The notes under the pieces are model-generated. The model was not told where the DNA came from and did no database searches. It saw nothing but the letters and a program-made list of their open reading frames with translations. This document shows, piece after piece, positions 44,402-52,272 of a stretch of 60,464 bases of DNA. Origin of the DNA: JBBDQZ01 sp040905705 (lineage in GTDB: Bacteria > Bacteroidota > Rhodothermia > Balneolales > Natronogracilivirgulaceae); NCBI GenBank assembly GCA_040905705.1, contig JBBDQZ010000002.1, forward strand, positions 1-60,464, in the 5' to 3' direction. The position numbers and the translations under genes are program-made. Within the stretch, counting starts at the first letter, position 1. Each line of letters begins with the position of its first letter.

Positions 44402-44977
44402 TCACCAAAAACGATCCAACCAGCCTTTTTCTTCCGGCAAATCACCACTAACCTTATGAAATTTGGTATCCGTCTGTTTTTTGTCAACCGGTTTTTTTTC
44501 AACATCATCCTTCGATTCCCGGTTGGTACCGTTTTTCTGTGATGCTTGCACGGATGGTATATTTTTTTTGCCGGCAGCTTTTGCATCAACATCCGTAGCA
44601 GCAGACTCTTCCTTCATAGCCGATGACCATGTTGAAGCTGTCACTTCTCCAATTGCCATTTCAAAATTACAGGTAGCCCCCTCTTCAATAGTCAGAATTC
44701 GGGAAGCGATGCGCCCCTTGACATCTCCTGTTTTACCAATCATCAACTTCTGAGCAGCTATAACATCACCGTTAACTTTCCCGTAAACTTGAACATCCAC
44801 TCCTTTGATATTACCATTCACGGCACCGGAATCGGTTATTACCACTTTCCCCTCACTCTCAATGTTCATCTTGACGATGCCGGATATTTTAATGTGTGAT
44901 GGAACGGATATTTTGCCATTTGCAACTACGGAATCCCTTCCTAACAAACTTACATAGTCAAGATTTGTATTCGCCAT
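44402..44977 (-). CDS. bactofilin
   Basis: Cytoskeletal beta-helix protein that polymerises without nucleotide. The core (about residues 15-110) shows the repeating short beta strands with Gly turns: KISVPSHIKISGIVKM, then GNIKGVDVQVYGKVNGDVI and AAQKLMIGKTGDVKGRI. The C-terminal 80 residues are disordered, Lys/Asp/Ser-rich (KDDVEKKPVDKKQTD) and end in a sharp aromatic motif, GWLDRFW. That tail is unusual; it might bind membrane or a partner. The gene lies 103 bases downstream of the actin-like gene on the same strand, so two different filament-formers may be co-expressed. Confidence 0.88.
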   Translation of the reverse strand: MANTNLDYVSLLGRDSVVANGKISVPSHIKISGIVKMNIESEGKVVITDSGAVNGNIKGVDVQVYGKVNGDVIAAQKLMIGKTGDVKGRIASRILTIEEGATCNFEMAIGEVTASTWSSAMKEESAATDVDAKAAGKKNIPSVQASQKNGTNRESKDDVEKKPVDKKQTDTKFHKVSGDLPEEKGWLDRFW

Positions 44978-45080
44978 AATGCTATTTACTCTTACCGCCG
45001 GGAAACGTGATAATTGCGATACCGAAAGTCAACTTATATCGGTTTCGTGACTAACTGAAGGACCAGAAAATTATTGCGTA

Positions 45081-46100
45081 TCAGTTTTGTTCAAAAATAC
45101 TGACTGTTGTATGAGCATTCCCGATATCGATTCCCACTGCGGCATCATCAGCACCGGCAATATTCCTTGACCGGATGCAATAACCACGACTCACTACAGT
45201 AGTCGGATCATCAGGTACTTCAATATTGGCAAATCCGCCGAACTCTTCTGTAAAGTTGTTTACAATTTCAGGGTAATGGGCACCACCCCCAACCAGAATG
45301 ATGGCATTCGCACGATTGAAATCTTCGTCTACCCAGGTGTTTCTCATCAAAGGAGCAACTACATCTTTGTAATAGTGATTAAGCGCTCTTTTGCGTATAT
45401 CAGAAAGATCAATACGTTTTCGGTTGACTGTTATGCTTCCTTTTTGGAATGCCGTATCAAATTGATGCTCTGTACGTAACCCAACGTAATAGTTTTGCAT
45501 CAACTCTTTCATCGCCCAGTCAATTGCATACCTCAAACCGGGCCCGGTCCCTTCTGTTCGTTGAACAATACCACCATCTGTACTCAGGCCGATTTCAACC
45601 GTTCCATAACCCAGGCTGACCATGAAGAAATTACCTGTCCGTTGGGTGCCTCCGCTACGCATGGCAATAATACCCCCGATCAGCTCCGGAATGACCTCCA
45701 CACGGTTAACCAATACCTGAGCAATTTGGGCATTGCGACCTCCAAACGAGCGGGAGTCAAACGTTATGGACTCCAGGCCGGAAATATATTCTTTCGCCGC
45801 GTTATTGTTGATATTAATCGTTGAAAATGGAAAACCGGTCGTAATCACCATCGGTTCTTTGACAAAGTTGGATGCCATCAAAATACCGGCTTTGATCAAC
45901 AGCTTGTAGTCCAGCTCATCCGGAGAACTGTTAATTGCTTTATGTGGATTTCTCCCTTCTGAAAGAGCAAGATTTCCGATAATGTAATCATCATCGGCTT
46001 CACGGACTTTTAGGCCGTTCAATTGATCTTTGGCTACATTGACCAATTCTGTGTTATGTCCTTCTACAACACTTGGAAATGAAATAGATCTGATATTCAT
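45081..46100 (-). CDS. actin-like ATPase (ParM/StbA type) with circularly permuted order
   Basis: Actin/Hsp70-fold protein of 339 aa. Normal members begin with the phosphate-1 hairpin (G-x-D-x-G-N/S), then a strand with F-P-S. This one begins directly with SISFPSVV (5-12). The phosphate-2 position is VSLGYGTVEIG (161-171), with Ser162 where Asp is usual, and the adenosine motif is LVGGGA (269-274). The missing phosphate-1 motif appears at the very end: VGIDIGNAHTTVSIFEQN (322-339). An in-frame TAA three codons before the ATG (46107-46109) rules out a longer N-terminus. In actins both chain ends lie in the same subdomain, so joining them is sterically plausible. It is followed by a bactofilin gene. 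Function unknown: plasmid-like segregation or a cell-shape filament are options. Confidence 0.8.
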   Translation of the reverse strand: MNIRSISFPSVVEGHNTELVNVAKDQLNGLKVREADDDYIIGNLALSEGRNPHKAINSSPDELDYKLLIKAGILMASNFVKEPMVITTGFPFSTININNNAAKEYISGLESITFDSRSFGGRNAQIAQVLVNRVEVIPELIGGIIAMRSGGTQRTGNFFMVSLGYGTVEIGLSTDGGIVQRTEGTGPGLRYAIDWAMKELMQNYYVGLRTEHQFDTAFQKGSITVNRKRIDLSDIRKRALNHYYKDVVAPLMRNTWVDEDFNRANAIILVGGGAHYPEIVNNFTEEFGGFANIEVPDDPTTVVSRGYCIRSRNIAGADDAAVGIDIGNAHTTVSIFEQN

Positions 46101-46320
46101 GTGAAGTTACAATTTGCGTAAACAATTCTTTTTAAAATATGTGAACCGGATGCTTTTGAAAATCTTAAAAATGTTCGGCCACACGCATTACCCATAAAAA
46201 TTACTGATAATTTAAACGATTCTATGAATATTGCATCCGAATTTCAAGTTATTTTTTTCTATACGAATATATAACTAATTTTTTGTAAAGCAGTTATATC
46301 AATTCGTTTCAGGATTTTTA

Positions 46321-49125
46321 TCATAAAACAGGTTTCAAAAAAAGACCGGTCAGGCTGTCCGGACGCTCGGCGATTTCCTCGGGAGTGCCTTCACAAACAA
46401 TGGTACCACCACCGAATCCACCTTCAGGGCCGATATCAATCACCCAGTCAGCCGATTTGATTATATCCAGATTGTGTTCTATGATAATCACTGAATGCCC
46501 CTGATCGATCAAACGATTAAACGACTGCAGCAGTTTTGTTATATCTTCAAAATGCAGGCCGGTCGTAGGTTCATCAAAAAAATAGAGTGTGTGGTCTTTG
46601 TCCTTGCGCGACAGAAATCGAGCCAGTTTGACACGCTGTGCCTCACCACCACTGAGTGTAGTTGCACTTTGTCCCAGCCGGAGGTAGCCAAGGCCAACAT
46701 CTTCCATAACCTGAAGCCGGTTAACAATCTGCGGCTCGTCGACAAAAAACTCAAGTGCTTCTGAAATAGACATTTCCAACACATCATGGATGTTTTTTCC
46801 CCGGTATTTAATGCCCAGAATATCTTTCCGGTATCGGGTGCCTCCGCATGCTTCACATGGCAGCTCAATATCGGCAAGAAACTGCATTTCAATAGTTTGA
46901 ACGCCTTCACCCTGACATGTCTCGCACCTTCCTCCTGTAACATTGAATGAAAAATGGCCGGCTGTGTATCCCATAATCTTCGCTTCACGTGTACGGGAAA
47001 AAAGGTCACGGATACCGTCAAATGATTTGGTGTATGTAGCCGGGTTGGAACGGCTCGACCGGCCGATAGGTGTCTGATCCACCATCTCGGCACCATCAAT
47101 ATTGTGTAACCCTTTCAGTGACTGGTAACGACCCACTTTATCATTGTATACGCCCGATTCTTTCATAATTCCTGCATACAGTGTACGATGGATCAATGTC
47201 GACTTTCCGGAACCGCTGACCCCGGTCACACAAACCAGCTTGTTAAGAGGCACTCGTAAATTGATACTCTTTAAATTGTGCTCTGTGGCACCCGTAAGCA
47301 CAATCTCCCTGCCCTTTCCTTTTCTCCGCCTGGCAGGAATCGCAATGTTTCTGCGGCCGCTCAGGTATTTGCCTGTCAAGGTCTTGGAGCTAAGAAAATC
47401 ACTATAACTTCCTGAAAAACAGACCTCCCCTCCGTGTATACCCGCAAACGGGCCGATATCGATCACATTATCTGCGGCTCGTATCATTTCCGGATCGTGT
47501 TCAACCACAATGACAGTATTTCCGATGTCTCTCAGCGACTTCAAAATGCGGATCAAGCGGTCGTTGTCGCGAGGATGAAGTCCGATCGTCGGTTCATCCA
47601 ATACATACAGACTTCCGATCAGTGAGCTCCCCAATGCATTCGCAAGATTGATACGCTGCGCTTCACCGCCGCTAAGCGTATTGGTCAGGCGGTTCAACGT
47701 AATATAGTGCAGGCCAACTTCATCCAAATATTTCAGTCGTTTTCGAATCTCATAGAGAATTTGAGCACCCACCTTCATATCGTAACCGGAAAGTTCCAGC
47801 TCGTCAAAAAATTTCCGGGCATAGCCGATAGTCATCTCCGATATCTGTCCGATATGCATATTTGCTATTTTTACATAAAGCGCATCTTTTCGCACCCGAT
47901 ATCCGTCACACTCCGGGCACTGCGAATAGCCGCGGTAGCGTGCATAAAAAACCCGCATATGTACCTTGTAAAATTCGCTGCGGATCTGCTCAAAAACAGC
48001 GTGAATACCGGGATATTCATCCTTTCCGTACCAAAGAATTCGTTTCACCTCTTTTGACAGCATATGGTAAGGATCATCGATCGGCAGGCTGTATCTTGCC
48101 GATACTTTGATCAGCTGCTTCAGGTTGTATCCGAATTTGGGGGAATTGAATGGTGCTATAGCTCCGTTGCGGATAGACAACTCCGGATCAGGGATCACTT
48201 TCTCCTCATCTATCCCCTGTACTCGTCCGAAACCTTCACAACTTCGGCAAGCTCCGAACGGATTATTGAAAGAAAACATCTGCGGTGTCGGTTCGGTAAA
48301 ATCGATACCGTCACGCTCAAATCGCTCACTAAACAATAGCTCATCTCCATGGTGCTTGCGAATATAACACCGCCCCCGACCCTCAAGGAAGGCCGTTTCT
48401 ACAGAATCCACCATCCTGCTGCGAAAGGTATCGTCATCCTTTTTTACTGCAAGCCGGTCTGCCACCACCCGTATTTCATCGGCATGATACTTCTTGAGAT
48501 TGATCTCTTCCCGACTCAGATCAACCAGTTGCTCGTCCGGAAGCAGTACACGGTTGAACCCTTTTTGGCGAAAAATATCGAGTTCTTCCCGCATTTTTTT
48601 GTTTTTCTCCATACTCAACGAAAACAAAACATAAAATCGCTGTTGTTCATCAAACCGATTCAGAATATCGGTGGTGACCGTCTGTGGCGTATCCATTTCA
48701 ACGGGTAACCCTGAAACCGGCGAAATCGTCTGACCGACCCGGGCAAAAAGCAGCCGCAAGTAATCGTAGATCTCGGTAGTGGTTCCGACCGTGGACCGGG
48801 GATTGTACGTTGTGCTTTTCTGCTGTATCGCCATAGCCGGCGATATACCCTGCATAAAATCCACATCGGGTTTATCCATCCGCTCCAGGAATTGCCGGGC
48901 ATAGCTGGACAAACTTTCCACGTATCGACGTTGTCCTTCGGCATAGATGGTATCAAAAGCAAGGCTGGATTTTCCAGATCCGCTTACTCCTGTCACAACG
49001 GTCAATTTATTGCGAGGAATAGTGACATCCACGTTTTTAAGATTGTGCACCCTGGCACCTTTGACTACAATCGGCAGCATTGGTTTGGATGTCGATAAAA
49101 TGGATTCACTTTTGGGTTCAGCCAT
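46321..49125 (-). CDS. uvrA: excinuclease ABC subunit A
   Basis: DNA-damage sensor ATPase of nucleotide excision repair, 934 aa from the ATG at 49125 (an upstream TTG at 49140 adds 5 residues). Two ABC modules: the first Walker A VTGVSGSGKSSLAFDT near 47-62, with YVESLSSYARQFLERMDKPDVD in pieces; the second VTGVSGSGKSTLIHRT in the latter half. Two LSGGEAQR signatures are present. The zinc fingers are CRSC near 295 with CPEC near 420, and CETCQGEG with CEAC in the second half. It is alone on the minus strand; 220 bases separate it from the actin-like gene. Confidence 0.96.
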   Translation of the reverse strand: MAEPKSESILSTSKPMLPIVVKGARVHNLKNVDVTIPRNKLTVVTGVSGSGKSSLAFDTIYAEGQRRYVESLSSYARQFLERMDKPDVDFMQGISPAMAIQQKSTTYNPRSTVGTTTEIYDYLRLLFARVGQTISPVSGLPVEMDTPQTVTTDILNRFDEQQRFYVLFSLSMEKNKKMREELDIFRQKGFNRVLLPDEQLVDLSREEINLKKYHADEIRVVADRLAVKKDDDTFRSRMVDSVETAFLEGRGRCYIRKHHGDELLFSERFERDGIDFTEPTPQMFSFNNPFGACRSCEGFGRVQGIDEEKVIPDPELSIRNGAIAPFNSPKFGYNLKQLIKVSARYSLPIDDPYHMLSKEVKRILWYGKDEYPGIHAVFEQIRSEFYKVHMRVFYARYRGYSQCPECDGYRVRKDALYVKIANMHIGQISEMTIGYARKFFDELELSGYDMKVGAQILYEIRKRLKYLDEVGLHYITLNRLTNTLSGGEAQRINLANALGSSLIGSLYVLDEPTIGLHPRDNDRLIRILKSLRDIGNTVIVVEHDPEMIRAADNVIDIGPFAGIHGGEVCFSGSYSDFLSSKTLTGKYLSGRRNIAIPARRRKGKGREIVLTGATEHNLKSINLRVPLNKLVCVTGVSGSGKSTLIHRTLYAGIMKESGVYNDKVGRYQSLKGLHNIDGAEMVDQTPIGRSSRSNPATYTKSFDGIRDLFSRTREAKIMGYTAGHFSFNVTGGRCETCQGEGVQTIEMQFLADIELPCEACGGTRYRKDILGIKYRGKNIHDVLEMSISEALEFFVDEPQIVNRLQVMEDVGLGYLRLGQSATTLSGGEAQRVKLARFLSRKDKDHTLYFFDEPTTGLHFEDITKLLQSFNRLIDQGHSVIIIEHNLDIIKSADWVIDIGPEGGFGGGTIVCEGTPEEIAERPDSLTGLFLKPVL

Positions 49126-49338
49126 GGGGTTAAAATACAAGTTGCGCTGTCATAGAAACAACGACGATACTATCATTGAATTTATAGATTTCTCGATGAC
49201 CGTACACTCTCCCTTTAAATGAAAGCACCTGGACCGGCGATTATCGGTCTGTTGTTTCGAACTGCAGGGTGGCGGATTGAAACACTCATGAATAAAAGGA
49301 TCCGGTACAAACGGTTGATGAAACCAGGAATGATTTCC

Positions 49339-49815
49339 CTATCGGGTCACTTCCATAATATACTGTTCCAAACCATTCTTAATGGATTCACGAACATGGT
49401 CGACTCCTTCATCAATATACATGGCATGGATGAATAACTCTTTTCGGTCTTCGGAGACTTCCAGGCTGAGCGTTCCAGGTGTCAGGGAAATCATGTTGGC
49501 AAGCAGCATAATCTCAAAATCAGATGTTACATCAAGCGGAATGGCAACAACACCGGATTCCATCCGGAATCCCGGCCGCAACACATCCTTAGCCACTCTG
49601 ACACTGGAAACAAAAAGTTCTTTAAGAAAAAAGATAATCAATATTGCCGCTTTCCACACCTTACGTGTATAGCCGCTTTGATCTATGGTCGAGCCTACCA
49701 CCAACAATACAAAGTAACCAATAATCATCCCGATAAGAAGATTTCCAAAAGAAAAAGTGGCGGTAACTGCCATCCAGATCATTGCCAGAATAATATTGAA
49801 CAAAAAGATTTTCAT
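49339..49815 (-). CDS. mrpE: Mrp Na+/H+ antiporter subunit E
   Basis: Small membrane subunit of 158 aa of the multi-subunit Mrp (Mnh/Sha) antiporter. Two or three hydrophobic segments are at the N-terminus (MKIFLFNIILAMIWMAVTATF; LLIGMIIGYFVLLVVG). A cytoplasmic part follows with SLTPGTLSLEVSEDRKELFIHAMYID, the family signature. The start overlaps the mrpD stop by 4 bases. It is the last gene of the operon here, although in the usual order F and G follow E. Confidence 0.9.
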   Translation of the reverse strand: MKIFLFNIILAMIWMAVTATFSFGNLLIGMIIGYFVLLVVGSTIDQSGYTRKVWKAAILIIFFLKELFVSSVRVAKDVLRPGFRMESGVVAIPLDVTSDFEIMLLANMISLTPGTLSLEVSEDRKELFIHAMYIDEGVDHVRESIKNGLEQYIMEVTR

Positions 49816-51323
49816 TGTGCTCCCAATACAGCTTCAATATAAACGGATGGATTCAGTAGTTGCTCGGCAGCGATCAGGCAAACTTCAAGCAGTGGCTGTG
49901 CAACTAACCCGATCAAAATGATCAATCCGGCAATAGCCATGACCGGCAATACCATAATGTACAGGTTACCGGGCCCAAACAACGGCATTTTACCAAAATG
50001 ATCAGGTACTCCTTTTTCCGGAACCGGCCCCCAGAAAGCGGACATCCAGATCTTGGTCATCGAAAAGAGGGTGAGCAGCCCAACCAGAATAGCCACAGCA
50101 GTAATTACATAGGCCTCAATCGAAAGGCCAGCTTTCACAAGAGACAATTTTGCCCAAAACCCGGAGAGTGGCGGAAATCCGGCGAGCGCAAATGCGGATA
50201 TCAGAAAAAGTACCGCCAGAAATGGATAATGTTTATAGAGCCCACCCATCTGCTTAAGCTCAAATGTACCTGTTAATCGCTGAGCGATTCCGCTGATAAG
50301 AAACAGGTTGGATTTGGCCAAAATGTTGTGCAATACATAAAAAATAGCTCCCATCAACCCGAGTTTCGTGTTAAAAGCCAATCCCATGATCATATACCCG
50401 ATCTGACTTACTATATGGAAGGAAAGAATTTTCCGGAACTCATAGTGTGAGGCTGCGCCAAGAACACCTGTGACCATAGTGAAACCGGCAATCCACAGCA
50501 AAATCGTGTGTGTATAACCTACATCCTGTGTAAACAACAATGTGAATGTCCTGATCAGGGCATAGACCCCGACCTTGGTGAGCAGCCCGCCGAAAATCGC
50601 AGATATCGCTACTGGCGGAGTATGATAGGAAGCTGGAAGCCAGAAAAACAATGGAAAGATGGCCGCCTTGATGCCAAATGCAATCAGAAAGATCATGGCG
50701 ACAGTTGTTACCAAACCGACATTTTCCACTTCCGGCAATCGCAGAGCCAGGTCTGCCATGTTGAGAGATCCGGTTATGCTATACAGCATCGCTACGCCGA
50801 ACAGAAAAATCAGTGATGAAAATAAATTGATGATAACATATTTTAATGCTCCCTGAAGCTGATTTTTGCTATTCCCAAGTGCAAGCAATATAAAACTCGC
50901 AACGAGTAAAACTTCGAACCATACATACATGTTGAAGATATCACCTGTGAGAAAGCTTCCGTTCACTCCCATCAATAGAATATGTAACAGTGGATAGTAG
51001 CCGAACTGTTCACGCTCTTTATCAATATCATAGATGGAGTAGACAGCTATGATCAACCCCATAATCGCTGAGATTCCGAGCATCAGCATACTCAGCATAT
51101 CCCCCACCAATGTAATCCCGAAAGGTGCCTCCCAGTTACCCAGCTGAAGCACCTGAATACCGTCAACATAGACATCACGGAAGAGGGCCGCCACCGACAT
51201 CAAAATCGCGACCATTCCAGCCACACCAATCCAGCGCTGAATCGAGGAATAATTACGGAAGATCAGCGCCAGGGTAGCCGTCAGCAGCGGGAGAGCGATG
51301 GGAAGAATAAGCAGACCGTTCAT
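49812..51323 (-). CDS. mrpD: Mrp Na+/H+ antiporter subunit D
   Basis: NuoN/NuoM-like proton-conducting subunit of 503 aa, about 14 membrane helices. It has the MrpD-type LLILPIALPLLTATLALIF start and the GDIFNMYVWFEVLLVASFILLAL segment, with a conserved Glu in TM5 (E-V/L). A Lys follows in the FLIAFGIKAAIFPLFFWLPASYHTPPV segment (read in pieces). The GLLTKVGVYALIR helix brings a second buried Lys. These match complex-I proton-pump subunits. It lies 40 bases after mrpC. Confidence 0.93.
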   Translation of the reverse strand: MNGLLILPIALPLLTATLALIFRNYSSIQRWIGVAGMVAILMSVAALFRDVYVDGIQVLQLGNWEAPFGITLVGDMLSMLMLGISAIMGLIIAVYSIYDIDKEREQFGYYPLLHILLMGVNGSFLTGDIFNMYVWFEVLLVASFILLALGNSKNQLQGALKYVIINLFSSLIFLFGVAMLYSITGSLNMADLALRLPEVENVGLVTTVAMIFLIAFGIKAAIFPLFFWLPASYHTPPVAISAIFGGLLTKVGVYALIRTFTLLFTQDVGYTHTILLWIAGFTMVTGVLGAASHYEFRKILSFHIVSQIGYMIMGLAFNTKLGLMGAIFYVLHNILAKSNLFLISGIAQRLTGTFELKQMGGLYKHYPFLAVLFLISAFALAGFPPLSGFWAKLSLVKAGLSIEAYVITAVAILVGLLTLFSMTKIWMSAFWGPVPEKGVPDHFGKMPLFGPGNLYIMVLPVMAIAGLIILIGLVAQPLLEVCLIAAEQLLNPSVYIEAVLGAQ

Positions 51324-51363
51324 GCGTACTTTGTTTCGTTGTTAACGGCGATTTTTAACATGT

Positions 51364-51768
51364 TTATCGATTGATTTTTCCACGGTTATCGTTCGTCACA
51401 TTTACAATGGCTTTGGAAGTGTCTTCAGGATCTTTCAGGAGGGTATCCTGATCCACCGTACCCAACTCCTTGTAACTCCGGTACGCCAAAGCCAGTACAA
51501 AAGCCAATAGTCCAAACCCAATCACAATTGCCGTCAGAATCAAAGCCTGTGGAAGTGGATTGGCAAAGGGTGTTGCCGGTATTAATTCTCCGTTTGCAAC
51601 AAGCGGAGGGTTTTCCCTGGTAACTCGGCCAAGTGAAAACAACGCCAGATTCACCGAATTGCTTATCAGCATAATTCCGATGATGGTCGTGATCAATCCT
51701 TTTTTGAGCAACAGATAAACCCCGGCTGCGAAAATAGAACCGGCAATAACAGGAAGTAATGCTTCCAT
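51364..51768 (-). CDS. mrpC: Mrp Na+/H+ antiporter subunit C
   Basis: NuoK-like subunit of 134 aa with three membrane helices. Family landmarks: AAGVYLLLKKGLITTIIGIML near 14-34, NSVNLALFSLGR near 37-48, and PLPQALILTAIVIGFGLLAFVLALAYR near 73-99. A charged C-terminal tail of about 35 residues extends past the last helix (DQDTLLKDPEDTSK...NRGKINR). It follows the mrpB stop with no spacing. Confidence 0.92.
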   Translation of the reverse strand: MEALLPVIAGSIFAAGVYLLLKKGLITTIIGIMLISNSVNLALFSLGRVTRENPPLVANGELIPATPFANPLPQALILTAIVIGFGLLAFVLALAYRSYKELGTVDQDTLLKDPEDTSKAIVNVTNDNRGKINR

Positions 51769-52272
51769 CTATTTGCCCTCCCCATGTTTATATCCTCTGT
51801 TTTTCCCACTTCGTGACTTTCTCTTTTTTGACTTTCTATTTTCAAGAATTCCGTGGTCAAGTTTTTCCTCTTCAAGGGAGAAAATCACGACAACAATAAA
51901 ACCGACCACGCATAAATAGACTCCAATATCAAATAGCAATGGGGAGCCCAGCTTTGTTTCACTGCCTCCCCAGTCAAGAAAAAGCCATTTCCCGGTCAGA
52001 AACGGGTCGCCCATGACCACCGGGATAAACCCGCTGATTAACAGGCTTAGTAATCCGAACCCGATCAGTGTAATGGGTTCAAGTCGTAAAACTTTGCGGG
52101 TGGCTTCCGTTCCGAATGCGACAGCATATAAAGTGAACGCTGCGGCACCCATCAGCCCTCCGATAAACCCGCCTCCCGGTTCATCGTGTCCGCGGAAAAA
52201 GATAAAAAGCGAAAACAATACCATAATTCCGATTAGCCAACGGGTGGCTGTCTGCAAAATCAGGCTTTTCAT
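51769..52272 (-). CDS. mrpB: Mrp Na+/H+ antiporter subunit B
   Basis: Membrane subunit of 167 aa (MnhB domain). It shows ILQTATRWLIGIMVLFSLFIFFRGHDEPGGGFIGGLM in pieces near 5-40, including the signature GHDEPGGGFIGGL, and four hydrophobic segments. The C-terminus is a very basic tail (SKKRKSRSGKNRGYKHGEGK) beyond the family core. The start overlaps the mrpA stop by 4 bases, so it is translationally coupled. Confidence 0.92.
   Translation of the reverse strand: MKSLILQTATRWLIGIMVLFSLFIFFRGHDEPGGGFIGGLMGAAAFTLYAVAFGTEATRKVLRLEPITLIGFGLLSLLISGFIPVVMGDPFLTGKWLFLDWGGSETKLGSPLLFDIGVYLCVVGFIVVVIFSLEEEKLDHGILENRKSKKRKSRSGKNRGYKHGEGK

Noticed and set aside
46101..46320. Possible missed N-terminus or frameshift explaining the odd actin-like protein
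   Set aside because: A TAA at 46107-46109 closes the frame, and no phosphate-1-like sequence occurs upstream in other frames; the motif is already present at the C-terminus in frame.
46539..47099. 186-codon frame inside uvrA
   Set aside because: Same-strand alternative frame of a fully conserved gene; no recognisable motif.
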